Part shown: piece by piece, positions 1 through 6,367 of the stretch
How the letters are laid out: every line of letters starts with the position of its first letter
Numbering within the stretch: the stretch's first letter is position 1
Assembly: GCA_017883105.1 (NCBI GenBank)
Contig: JADGOF010000027.1
Location: 1-12,910 of the forward strand
Origin: Acidimicrobiales bacterium
GTDB lineage: Bacteria > Actinomycetota > Acidimicrobiia > Acidimicrobiales > RAAP-2
DNA length: 12,910 bases
Direction of reading: 5' to 3'
The notes under the pieces: model-generated
Told to the model about the DNA's origin: nothing
The model's input: only the letters and a program-made list of their open reading frames with translations
Database searches by the model: none
Translations under genes and position numbers: made by a program

Positions 1-99
1 GCGTGCAGTCGCTACATGTTCGTGCGACCGGTGCTGACCATGGACCAACGCGCGTGGACGGCATGTCATGTCGAGGCGTTCACGTTCTTCGGTGGCGTC
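1..99 (+). pseudogene. istA: IS21-family transposase IstA, internal fragment
   Basis: Frame 1 from the window edge reads ACSRYMFVRPVLTM, then DQRAWTACHVEAFTFFGGV. In actinobacterial IS21 IstA proteins this is the stretch of the DDE integrase core before the conserved PDN (the xxLVPDN motif). In this family the DDE domain carries out cut-and-paste strand transfer together with the ATPase IstB. The match stops abruptly after FFGGV at base 99, and the expected LVPDN continuation is absent. The reading frame then runs on as unrelated sequence to 309, which is antisense to the neighbouring gene. The start lies outside the window. No istB and no IS21 terminal repeat are seen, so this is a remnant cut by a rearrangement, not an active element. 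The family call is from recognised sequence; no alignment was run. Confidence 0.82.
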
Positions 100-657
100 A
101 GTTCGAATCGGCCCATCACCGTACGGGACCCACGGGAAGTAGACCGAGCCGCCGTATTCATCCTGGATCGCTTTGCGGATCTCCAAGAGATCCGATCCAA
201 CATGCCTGATCTCACTGAGGCTGATGTTCGATCGAAGCTTCGTGAACGAATCGAGCGGGACCTGGATGCCGGGAAGCATGCGAGGCTCTTCCCGAGCTTG
301 CCGGGCTGAAGACCCTCTCGCCGCCCAGAAAATCTGAGCCGGTTCCGGACCTCCAATTGCTCTGCTCACACCGACGATCGCCTCTGCGGTGCTGCTGTAG
401 TGGGCGACTATGTCCCCACGCCGAACGAGGCTGACCAAGGCGTACCCGGGCGTCTCGCCACCACCTCGTGCCGCAAGCGGTGCCAATAGGTCGTCGCCGA
501 GGTCCGATCGTCCAGTGATTTCCATGTAGACGTTCTCGACTGGGTCGTTGTCCCACCAGTGCATAGCTGCCTCCATTGCATGTGCCATGAGGGTAGGAGA
601 CTGCGTTGTCAAGTGCCGGGACTCCCCCATCGGTCGCACCAAGCTGCTCTCGCTCAC
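100..657 (-). pseudogene. EVE/PUA-like modified-DNA reader domain protein, C-terminally truncated
   Basis: Reading leftward from a GTG at 657, the frame is open to the window edge, with real homology only down to about base 100. Recognisable motifs in order are WWDNDP, VYMEITGRSDLG, GGETPGYALVSLVRRGDIVAHY, AIVGVSRA, IFWAARG, PGIQVPLDSFTKL, then YGGSVYFPWVPYGDGPIRT. GDIVxHY...AIVGVSxA is typical of EVE/PUA-like domains fused to, or standing next to, HNH restriction nucleases such as ScoMcrA-like type IV enzymes. There they read modified bases. In intact relatives the FPWxPYxxxPLRT segment is followed by a further segment and often a nuclease. Here it runs straight into antisense istA sequence at base 99/100, so the C-terminus is lost. 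No good Shine-Dalgarno precedes the GTG; ATG 627 and ATG 588 are alternatives. The upstream 64-codon frame (891-697) is in the same phase, so both could once have been one gene split by the TGA at 699-697. Family placement is from memory of motifs. Confidence 0.62.
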
Positions 658-696
658 GCATGGAAGGAATTCGCAGGGCCGTTGTAATGCTGCGGC

Positions 697-891
697 TCAG
701 TCGGGCCGACCGGGCGGTCGCTGAGCGGCCCAGTCGATGAACTCCATCCGGTTCGCAAAGCCGAGATGCTCCCTCGCGGCTTCGAACGTGGTTGCGTCAC
801 AACCATCCGTGGACCACGTCGACTTGGTTTCAAGACCACACTTCGGCCACGACTCGGGTAGTGAGGCGCAGTGGCACGGGTGCGTGTCCAT
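697..891 (-). CDS. Small Cys-rich hypothetical protein
   Basis: This frame encodes 64 residues from an ATG at 891 to a TGA at 699-697. Cys and His cluster in the first 30 positions (C6, H7, C8, C18, C30). The tail reads AREHLGFANRMEFIDWAAQ, which looks like an amphipathic helix pair. It ends 39 bases before the GTG of the truncated reader-domain gene and is in the same reading phase. It is therefore either a small upstream partner in one operon or the N-terminal part of that gene cut off by a nonsense codon. No convincing ribosome binding site is visible. I do not recognise the family. The plus-strand frame over the same bases (792-989) has low-complexity, Ser/Arg-rich shadow composition and is less likely. 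Confidence 0.42.
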   Translation of the reverse strand: MDTHPCHCASLPESWPKCGLETKSTWSTDGCDATTFEAAREHLGFANRMEFIDWAAQRPPGRPD

Positions 892-985
892 GGCCGCAAT
901 CTAGGTCACTGAACGGGAGTCTGCGTCGCTGTTACAGCACCTCGCTACGCTCTGCATCAGTCAATTCGATCGATGCGAGGACTCC

Positions 986-1648
986 ATGAACGACCATGAA
1001 CCGCCCGTGTGGCACGACGGGTCCGTTACGGCACGGTGTCCCAATTGCGGTGGGGCGAGGAGTCGATTCGTACCCAAGAGCGGCGCCACCATCCTCCATA
1101 CGGAGGAGTGGACCAACGGGTCTACCCAGGTGAGCTACGACCTTGCAGAGTGCCTGGGCTGCGGTCGGGGTGGCCTCGTAGTTATGAATCGGGTTGACTC
1201 GATGTCCTGGCGACTCCACGACTTCTACCCAAAGTCCCCCGACTTTTCCGAGCTGCCTGTTGGCGTTCCGACCGCCCTGGAGAACGAGGTCAGGGAAGCT
1301 GAGCGAGCCGCTGGCGCTGCCGCCTACCGGGCGGCAAGTGCAACGCTTCGATCAGCCTTAGAGAAGACGCTCAGCGCCAACGGGTACACGAAGGGAAGGC
1401 TGTACGACAAGATCGACCAGGCTGCTGAGGACGGAGTCATCACCAAGGCGAGGCAGACCAAGGCCCACCAAAACGTGCGGACTCTGGGCAATGACATAGT
1501 TCATGATGAATGGAGGCCCGTCGACGCCGCCGAGTATGGAGAGGCACGGCAGTACGTCGTGTGGATTCTCAGGGACTTCTACGACGACAGGGAGACTGTC
1601 GTCGCTCAGTTGGAAGCGGCCGGAAGGCTCACCCCGACCGAGGACTGA
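986..1648 (+). CDS. DUF4145 domain protein with N-terminal zinc ribbon
   Basis: The product is 220 residues. The start ATG at 986 is preceded by GAGGA at a good distance. An N-terminal zinc ribbon is visible as C18-x2-C21 and C56-x2-C59. The DUF4145 core covers about residues 85-205: FYPKSPDFSELP, then an EAERAAGAAAYRAASATLR helix, ALEKTL, LYDKIDQAAEDGVIT and R165-TLGNDIV-H173. DUF4145 is a mostly helical domain, often grouped with HEPN-like folds. It appears alone or on restriction enzymes and other defence proteins; the R...N...H segment is the usual conserved spot. No biochemical activity is established for stand-alone members, so none is claimed here. The next gene, a membrane-anchored HNH nuclease, starts 15 bases downstream, so the two are probably co-transcribed. 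Divergent minus-strand frames begin about 95 bases upstream. Confidence 0.85.
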   Translation: MNDHEPPVWHDGSVTARCPNCGGARSRFVPKSGATILHTEEWTNGSTQVSYDLAECLGCGRGGLVVMNRVDSMSWRLHDFYPKSPDFSELPVGVPTALENEVREAERAAGAAAYRAASATLRSALEKTLSANGYTKGRLYDKIDQAAEDGVITKARQTKAHQNVRTLGNDIVHDEWRPVDAAEYGEARQYVVWILRDFYDDRETVVAQLEAAGRLTPTED

Positions 1649-1663
1649 AACTAGGTTCATACC

Positions 1664-2701
1664 GTGGCGGAAGACTGGGTGAACCTTACGAGCACTGTGG
1701 CGGTCTCGTTACTTTCGGGCGTGAAGGGAGTTCTTGGCTTCTGCTTCGCCCTCGCCATCATCGCTATTCCATGCTGGTTCCTCTGGGCGGTATTCGGAGG
1801 CGGGACCAGGCAGAAGCGAAAGACTGCGACACGCAGGTCGCACGTCCCGGACCAGGTCTTCGTCCGGCCCGTCAACGAGGAGCCTCACTCGTCGCCCTGC
1901 GCCGTCTGTGGCGAAGTCCCCAACACCTGGACACACGGGTGCACCGTCAACGTGAAGGTCGTCAAGGACACCTACGACTACTGGGGTCCATACGGCTTCA
2001 AGCCCGGTCAGACGACCACGAAGAAGATTCCCCGAGGCCAGAGGTGGCCTAAGAAGCAATCGTGCTTCTTCGACACCTTGCGTCGAGACGACGGCCAGGC
2101 GATCCAGTGCTTCACCCGACACTCGACGCGGTACGCCGCCGACAAGTGCGGGTTCACTCGCCTGCGCAAGTTGCAAATCGGCGAGCTGCCGTACGACGAC
2201 GACTACTTCACTCGGAAGTTCAAAGACCCTCCGCCGTCAGCGAGCAGGACGCAGCGTGGCATGCAACCCAAAGGCCTTTCCGTCCCGGCGTGGAGACTCA
2301 TGCAGGAGCACCACGACTACAGGTGCTTCTACTGCGGCGAGAAGTCATACGGCCTTGAGAGGGACCACGCCATCCCGATCGATCGAGGTGGTGCGGACCA
2401 CGCCTCGAACATCGTCCCGGCGTGCAAGTCGTGCAATCGGAGCAAGGGAACGAAGACTCCGCAGGAGTTCGAGGCGTACCTGCGCAAGAAGGCCAAGGCG
2501 AAGGAGTTGGTCGAGAAGCCACCTCCCCCACCAGGTTTCAAGGTGTGCCGTGCCTGTCAGGAGGAGCTGCCTGTCGAGGCGTTCGGCAAAGAAAGGAACC
2601 GACCGGACGGCCTGACGCACCAGTGCCGCAACTGCCGCAACACCGCACTGAAGGAGAAGCGACGAGCCGCTTCAAGCCAGGCCGACGGAGACGACGCCTG
2701 A
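1664..2701 (+). CDS. Membrane-anchored HNH endonuclease with C-terminal zinc knuckle
   Basis: The product is 345 residues from a GTG start, with a weak AGG eight bases upstream. Residues about 12-46 form one hydrophobic span (GVLGFCFALAIIAIPCWFLW), followed by the basic stretch RQKRKTATRR. This fits an N-terminal anchor with the body in the cytoplasm. The middle holds further Cys/His residues (CAVCGE near residue 80). A classic HNH core spans about 219-262: C221-x2-C224, D234-H235, N249, C254-x2-C257-N258 and K261-G262. The two CxxC pairs would hold structural zinc, with H235 as general base and N249/N258 in the beta-beta-alpha-metal site. A proline run leads to a second zinc module, C295-x2-C298 ... 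C321-x2-C324, of the kind common in phage HNH proteins. The gene follows the DUF4145 gene by 15 bases. HNH nucleases nick or cut DNA; the target here is unknown. Membrane attachment is unusual for the family. Confidence 0.85.
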   Translation: MAEDWVNLTSTVAVSLLSGVKGVLGFCFALAIIAIPCWFLWAVFGGGTRQKRKTATRRSHVPDQVFVRPVNEEPHSSPCAVCGEVPNTWTHGCTVNVKVVKDTYDYWGPYGFKPGQTTTKKIPRGQRWPKKQSCFFDTLRRDDGQAIQCFTRHSTRYAADKCGFTRLRKLQIGELPYDDDYFTRKFKDPPPSASRTQRGMQPKGLSVPAWRLMQEHHDYRCFYCGEKSYGLERDHAIPIDRGGADHASNIVPACKSCNRSKGTKTPQEFEAYLRKKAKAKELVEKPPPPPGFKVCRACQEELPVEAFGKERNRPDGLTHQCRNCRNTALKEKRRAASSQADGDDA

Positions 2702-2780
2702 CCTAACGCTGTGCCCGTCGCAGAGGGGTGTGCAGTTTGACGAGCTGCACGAGGGCCAGCAGCCCAATAAATCGCACTGC

Positions 2781-2798
2781 TACACTGGTACTCGTACC
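2781..2798 (+). promoter_or_regulatory. Possible promoter -10 with adjacent operator-like inverted repeat
   Basis: TACACT at 2781-2786 resembles a -10 box. It is followed directly by GGTAC-TC-GTACC (2787-2798), a perfect 5-bp inverted repeat that could be an operator. The stretch just before it (CCCAATAAATC) is the most AT-rich in the local 260-base gap. No clear -35 lies at 16-18 bases, so this is tentative. It would drive the leader and replication genes that start at 2965. Confidence 0.25.
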
Positions 2799-2885
2799 GC
2801 ACACATAGCACGGTCGCTCGGTTCTCACCCGGATCAAGGTGAGGCAAATCCGAGCGGATGGCGTCAGAGTCGTTGACAAGGACTA

Positions 2886-2964
2886 AGGGAGCTTCGGCTC
2901 TCTAACCCGGAAGGGTTGAGAGGTCCCTACCCGCCAGGCACGTGCTCCTACCAAGGAGCAGACG
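2886..2964 (+). promoter_or_regulatory. Structured 5' leader with hairpin sequestering the Shine-Dalgarno
   Basis: Several nested complementary segments lie directly before the ATG at 2965. AGGGA (2886-2890) can pair with TCCCT (2924-2928). Inside that pair lie GC-TTCG-GC (2891-2898) and a longer hairpin in which TCTC (2899-2902) and AACCC (2904-2908) pair with GGGTT (2913-2917) and GAGA (2918-2921) around a GGAA loop. A separate perfect hairpin, GCTCCT-ACCA-AGGAGC (2944-2959), contains the Shine-Dalgarno AAGGAG (2953-2958) of the next gene. The base pairing is read directly from the sequence. That it controls translation of the coupled replication genes is inference. Confidence 0.5.
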
Positions 2965-3105
2965 ATGCCTGACCAACGGCCAACAGAGCCGATGCCGGAA
3001 CCCGAAGTCCACTGGACACCGGGCGACCCCATCCCCGCCCGCAAGGCAGCGCTCCTGCGTGTCCTGTTCGAGGACGACCCTGCCGACCAGCAGGTGGCGT
3101 CGTGA
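2965..3105 (+). CDS. Small hypothetical protein, first gene of the coupled replication operon
   Basis: The product is 46 residues: MPDQRPTEPMPEPEVHW, then TPGDPIPARKAALLRVLFED and DPADQQVAS. The ATG at 2965 has a strong AAGGAG seven bases upstream, held in a hairpin. The stop TGA (3103-3105) overlaps the GTG start of the next gene (3102) as GTGA, a hallmark of translational coupling. The N-terminal half is Pro/Glu-rich; the C-terminal half could form one helix (ARKAALLRVLFEDD). Short proteins in this position in integrative elements are often regulators, excision factors or leader peptides, but nothing here identifies a family. The case for it being real rests on the ribosome binding site and the 4-base overlap. 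Confidence 0.65.
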   Translation: MPDQRPTEPMPEPEVHWTPGDPIPARKAALLRVLFEDDPADQQVAS

Positions 3106-3509
3106 CCGAAACAGCGGGGACGGACTCCGTCGCCTTCGGTGACCAGCTCGACGCCGCCGCACGGCAGACCTTCGAGCGGTTCCTGTACTCGGCGGGCCAG
3201 CGTGGGCAGACGCCGTACCACAACCCGAAGCTGGTCGGCCTTGTGGTCGAGGCGCTCCGCAGTCGGTCCATGGAGGCGTGTCCCCACGTACCCGACAGCC
3301 CGACCGCCGTCATGGCGTCGCTCTGGAACTCCCGGCTGGAGTGCACACCCTGCTCGGCGAACAACCCGCCGCCTCGGTCGCACCCGTTGAGCGTCTGCAC
3401 GATCTGCAACCGCCCGTCACCTAAGCGCCTCGGCCTGGCGGTCGTCCCCTGGTCGTTCGTGACCATCTTCGCCCTCATCTGCGTCGACTGTGCGGAGGTG
3501 TACCGATGA
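3102..3509 (+). CDS. Double zinc-ribbon hypothetical protein
   Basis: The product is 135 residues from a GTG that overlaps the previous stop by 4 bases. Its own stop TGA overlaps the ATG of the primase-polymerase gene (ATGA at 3506-3509). The N-terminal 57 residues are probably helical. The rest carries four metal-ligand pairs, C60-x-H62, C81-x2-C84, C99-x2-C102 and C127-x2-C130, which would fit two zinc ribbons. A hydrophobic stretch, LGLAVVPWSFVTIFALI, lies between the last two pairs and is probably a beta core rather than a membrane span. I do not recognise a named family. Tight coupling to the replication enzyme suggests a replication accessory or a DNA-binding regulator; this is inference from position. 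Confidence 0.75.
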   Translation: MTETAGTDSVAFGDQLDAAARQTFERFLYSAGQRGQTPYHNPKLVGLVVEALRSRSMEACPHVPDSPTAVMASLWNSRLECTPCSANNPPPRSHPLSVCTICNRPSPKRLGLAVVPWSFVTIFALICVDCAEVYR

Positions 3510-5851
3510 TCAGTCACTCACCTTCGATGCTCGACGCCGCACTCGCCTACGCCGCACTCGGCCTGCCCGTGTTCCCCCTCCACACACCCAAGGACGGACG
3601 GTGCAGTTGCGGGAAGCCGAACTGCTCCAGTCCCGGCAAGCACCCACGGACTCACAACGGCTTCCACGACGCCACGACCAACGTGGTCCAGATCCGGGAG
3701 TGGTGGGGGCAGTGGCCGGACGCCAACATCGGCTGGCCGACAGCGGGGTGGGTGGTGGCCGACTTCGACCCCAAGAGCGGGGGCCTGGAGTCGTTCAACC
3801 GGCTTCTGACCGAACACCCTGAACTCGAACACGTTCCCCGCAACCTGACCGGCGAGCACCCGCAGGGACGTGGCGTTCACCTCCGGTTCCGACAGAACGG
3901 AGTTAAGGTGAAGAACAGCTCCGGCCTCGTCGCTCCCGGTGTCGACGTGCGAGCAGACGGCGGCTACGTCGTGGTCGCTCCGAGTCTTCACCCATCCGGC
4001 GTCCGCTACGAGTGGGGCGTGGGTGAGGAGCCGGTGGTCCCGAAGTGGTTCGAGGCCCTGGCCCGCGGTGAAGCGGATGGCCAGGAGTCGAAGCCGACCT
4101 TCGAGGAGCTGCTCGCCCGGCCTCCCCGCCCCGGCGAGCGTGACCATTGGGTGACGAAGGCCGCAGGGCACCTCGCCCGCAAGCACCGGGACGACGGGTT
4201 CAACGCCTACCAGGAAGCGTGTCTCGGCGTGGTGTGGCCGGCCATCCTCGATAAGGCGGACTACCCAATCCAAGAGTTCCAGAAGACCATCGGGTCGATC
4301 TGGAAGAAGGACCAGGGGCGAGGAGGCGGGCGACTCCCCGACGACGGCAAGCCTCGCATCGACGCCGCTGAGTTGGCCTGGGTCCAGGCCGAGCAGGCTT
4401 GGGAGGCACTGGAGGACTACAACCGACCGCCGCACCTATTCCGTTCAGGTGGCAACCCGGTACGCCTGGAGACCGACGACAACGAGAAGCCTCGGCTACG
4501 CCAGCTCACCCAAGACCGGCTGACTCACGAGCTGGACCGAGCAGCTACATGGGTCGCCCTGAATGCGGACGGCGACGAGGTGAAGAAGAACGTTCCGGTT
4601 CAGGTGGTCAGGCGGGTGCTGGCAGCACCAGACTTTCCACTCCCCGTCCTGGTGCGCCTGGTGTCTGCGCCTGTGTTTGGGCGGTCGGGCGAAGTACAGA
4701 CCGAGCCGGGCTACCACCCCGATTCCCGCACCCTGTACGTGCCGGACGACGGGTTCGAGGTCGACCTCCCTCCTGAGAACCCGTCCGACATTGACCTCGC
4801 CCAAGCTCTCGACCTCATCAACGAGCTGCTCTGGGATTTTCCGTTCAAGGACGAGGCCAGCAGGGCTCACGCCATTGCACTGCTGCTGTTGCCCTTTATG
4901 CGGGACCTCATCGACGGCCCGACGCCGCTGCACCTCCTGCGCAAGCCGACGCCAGGGACTGGGGCCTCGCTGCTCGTCCACGTCCTGCTGTACCCGATCC
5001 TCGGCCAGCCGCCGTCGTTCATCACCGGGTGCAACAACGACGACGAGATGCGCAAGCGTCTGACAGCGATCTTCCGGGAGGGACCGGTCGCCATCCCATT
5101 CGACAACCTCACCGGACACCTTGAGTCGCCGCACCTGGCCGGGGCGTTGACCTCGCTCATGTGGGGTGACCGCATCCTCGGCGGGTCCGATATGGGCGGT
5201 TGGCCGGTCCGCACCGTCTGGGCGGCTTCCGGCAACAACCTGACGCTGTCGGACGAGCTGGTGCGCCGCACGGCCCTCATTCACCTCGACGCCGGGGTGG
5301 CCGAGCCGTGGACCCGTGCCAACTGGCGGCACCCGGACCTGCCGAAGTGGGTCAAGGAGCACCGTGGCGAGCTTGTCTGGGCCGTGCTCTGTGCAGGCCG
5401 TGCGTGGCTGAGCCGAGGAAGGCCACGGGGGCGGGCGAGCCGTGGCAGCTACGAGGACTGGTCCGCCGTCATGGGCGGTGTCCTTGACGTGCTCGGTGTG
5501 CCGGGTTTCCTGGGTAACTCCGACGAGCTGTTCGAGCACGCCGACCCGGAACGTGACGCCAATCTGTGGTTGGTCGAGAACTGGTGGGCGAAATTCCAGG
5601 AGCAGCGCAAGCGAGCCAGCGAACTGTTCGGTTCTCTGGGTTCAGACCCCGACTTCCCGTTCGACTTCGGCCCCGACTTCGGCAACCAGCGGGCGCAGAA
5701 GTTCGGCACCCACCTCGGCAAGATCAACGGTCGGATCTTCCCTCTGGAGGACGGTGCCGAGGTCCGAGTGCGGCGGACCGACAAGAAGCACTCGGGCACC
5801 TTCAAGTGGTACCTGGAGAACAGCGGCGGCACCGGGGAGCTAGCGCTGTGA
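3506..5851 (+). CDS. Bifunctional DNA primase/polymerase with C-terminal AAA+ helicase-like domain (element replication protein)
   Basis: The product is 781 residues. The N-terminal Prim-Pol domain (about 8-190) shows the family signature C33-S-C35 ... C40-xxPGKHPR, catalytic VADFD (D86, D88), the GRGVH motif (H125) and GVDVRADGGYVVVAPS with D147. These domains make primers and extend them. After a linker, residues about 410-690 match the helicase-like part seen in replication proteins of actinobacterial plasmids and phages: a P-loop-like PTPGTGAS (482-488), a Walker-B-like VAIPFDN (D533) and the sensor/arginine segment SGNNLTLSDELVRR. The Walker A lysine is replaced by Ala at 487, which is odd for an ATPase. 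The tail ends near KKHSGTFKWYLENSGG. The start is fixed by the ATGA overlap with the zinc-ribbon gene. The repeat-rich candidate origin begins directly after the stop. Its role is very likely replication of the surrounding element. Confidence 0.9.
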   Translation: MISHSPSMLDAALAYAALGLPVFPLHTPKDGRCSCGKPNCSSPGKHPRTHNGFHDATTNVVQIREWWGQWPDANIGWPTAGWVVADFDPKSGGLESFNRLLTEHPELEHVPRNLTGEHPQGRGVHLRFRQNGVKVKNSSGLVAPGVDVRADGGYVVVAPSLHPSGVRYEWGVGEEPVVPKWFEALARGEADGQESKPTFEELLARPPRPGERDHWVTKAAGHLARKHRDDGFNAYQEACLGVVWPAILDKADYPIQEFQKTIGSIWKKDQGRGGGRLPDDGKPRIDAAELAWVQAEQAWEALEDYNRPPHLFRSGGNPVRLETDDNEKPRLRQLTQDRLTHELDRAATWVALNADGDEVKKNVPVQVVRRVLAAPDFPLPVLVRLVSAPVFGRSGEVQTEPGYHPDSRTLYVPDDGFEVDLPPENPSDIDLAQALDLINELLWDFPFKDEASRAHAIALLLLPFMRDLIDGPTPLHLLRKPTPGTGASLLVHVLLYPILGQPPSFITGCNNDDEMRKRLTAIFREGPVAIPFDNLTGHLESPHLAGALTSLMWGDRILGGSDMGGWPVRTVWAASGNNLTLSDELVRRTALIHLDAGVAEPWTRANWRHPDLPKWVKEHRGELVWAVLCAGRAWLSRGRPRGRASRGSYEDWSAVMGGVLDVLGVPGFLGNSDELFEHADPERDANLWLVENWWAKFQEQRKRASELFGSLGSDPDFPFDFGPDFGNQRAQKFGTHLGKINGRIFPLEDGAEVRVRRTDKKHSGTFKWYLENSGGTGELAL

Positions 5852-5878
5852 GTGGGCACCTGCAGAAGAAGACCTCCA

Positions 5879-6227
5879 GGAGACTGAGGAGACCTTCGGA
5901 GCGGGGCTGCACACCCTCCCCCCTCGGTGGGCGGCACCTGACGGCGGACGCAGTCTCCTGGGTCTCCTCCGGGGCGGGCGACCCGCAGGAGCTCTACCCG
6001 GCCGGGCAGGAGACCTCCAGGAGACCTCCCGAGGCGCAGTCTCCTGCCCCTGCACCCCGACTGACATGGGACGGAGCAACGATAAGGAGACCTAGGAGAC
6101 CTCTCTCTCCTCTCTTTGGTGCTCCGGTCTTGGGAGGGGGGGAGGGTACCCACCCCCCTCCCCCTACTTGGAGCGGGACGGCGAGGGGGTATCTCCCCAG
6201 TCTCCTAGGTCTCCTGCCTATGTCTCC
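5879..6227. repeat. Iteron-like array: 12 copies of GGAGAC / GTCTCC in oriented pairs
   Basis: GGAGAC starts at 5879, 5888, 6009, 6020, 6086 and 6095. GTCTCC, the same site on the other strand, starts at 5953, 5962, 6039, 6200, 6209 and 6222. Most come as tandem pairs 9 bases apart (5879/5888, 5953/5962, 6086/6095, 6200/6209), one pair is 11 apart (6009/6020) and one gap is 13. The wider consensus is about AGGAGACCT. Pairs alternate in direction, so AGGAGACCTAGGAGACCT near 6085 is an inverted copy of the AGTCTCCTAGGTCTCCT block near 6199. A degenerate AAGAAGACCTCC precedes the array at 5867. They are probably binding sites for a replication initiator or repressor. Confidence 0.8.
6132..6162. 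repeat. G-run inverted repeat centred on GGGTACCC
   Basis: GGGAGGGGGGGAGGG (6132-6146) faces ACCCACCCCCCTCCC (6148-6162) around the palindrome GGGTACCC. Only one A/A mismatch and one extra G break the symmetry. The left arm also meets the four-run G-quadruplex pattern (GGG-A-GGG-G-GGG-A-GGG). It sits between two oppositely oriented iteron pairs. It could extrude as a cruciform, serve as a priming or strand-specific origin, or stop replication or transcription. Confidence 0.55.
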
Positions 6228-6351
6228 TGGCGGCGGCACAGCTAGCGCCGTGACGCTCCGAGCTAGCACCCCCCGTAACCCGTACACCCACAACCCGAAA
6301 GCCAGCGCTTCGAGGCGTTGCGGTCGGACTCCTCTCCCGAGGCTGGACCGC

Positions 6352-6367
6352 TGCGCACACGTGCGCA
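6352..6367 (+). promoter_or_regulatory. Inverted repeat abutting the ribosome binding site
   Basis: TGCGCAC-AC-GTGCGCA is a perfect 7-bp inverted repeat. It ends on the first base of the Shine-Dalgarno AAGGAGG (6367-6373) that serves the GTG at 6378. It could be an operator or an RNA hairpin (6-bp stem, CACG loop) tuning ribosome access. The placement parallels the hairpin before the gene at 2965. Confidence 0.4.

Larger units (their letters stand above)
5838..6253 (+). repeat. 14-bp direct repeat bracketing the candidate origin
   Basis: AGCTAGCGCTGTGA at 5838-5851, which also encodes the end and stop of the PrimPol gene, recurs as AGCTAGCGCCGTGA at 6240-6253. They match at 13 of 14 bases. 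A shorter copy, AGCTAGC, lies at 6261-6267. The two full copies flank nearly all of the paired hexamer repeats. They could be remnants of a duplication, regulator sites, or the limits of a replication module. Function is unknown. Confidence 0.5.

Noticed and set aside
16..309. Open frame of 97 codons on the plus strand
   Set aside because: Its first 28 codons are IS21 istA and the rest is antisense to the reader-domain gene; it is a chimera made by the junction at base 99/100, not a gene.
212..661. Minus-strand frame of 149 codons starting at ATG 661
   Set aside because: Arg/Ser/Gly-rich shadow; a different minus-strand phase, starting at GTG 657, carries the recognisable EVE-like motifs.
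2873..2878. Perfect -35 hexamer TTGACA
   Set aside because: No -10-like hexamer lies 16-18 bases downstream; the sequence there is the GC-rich leader stem.
4496..5539. Long minus-strand frame of 347 codons
   Set aside because: Lies wholly opposite the well-supported PrimPol-helicase gene and has Arg/His/Val-rich shadow composition.
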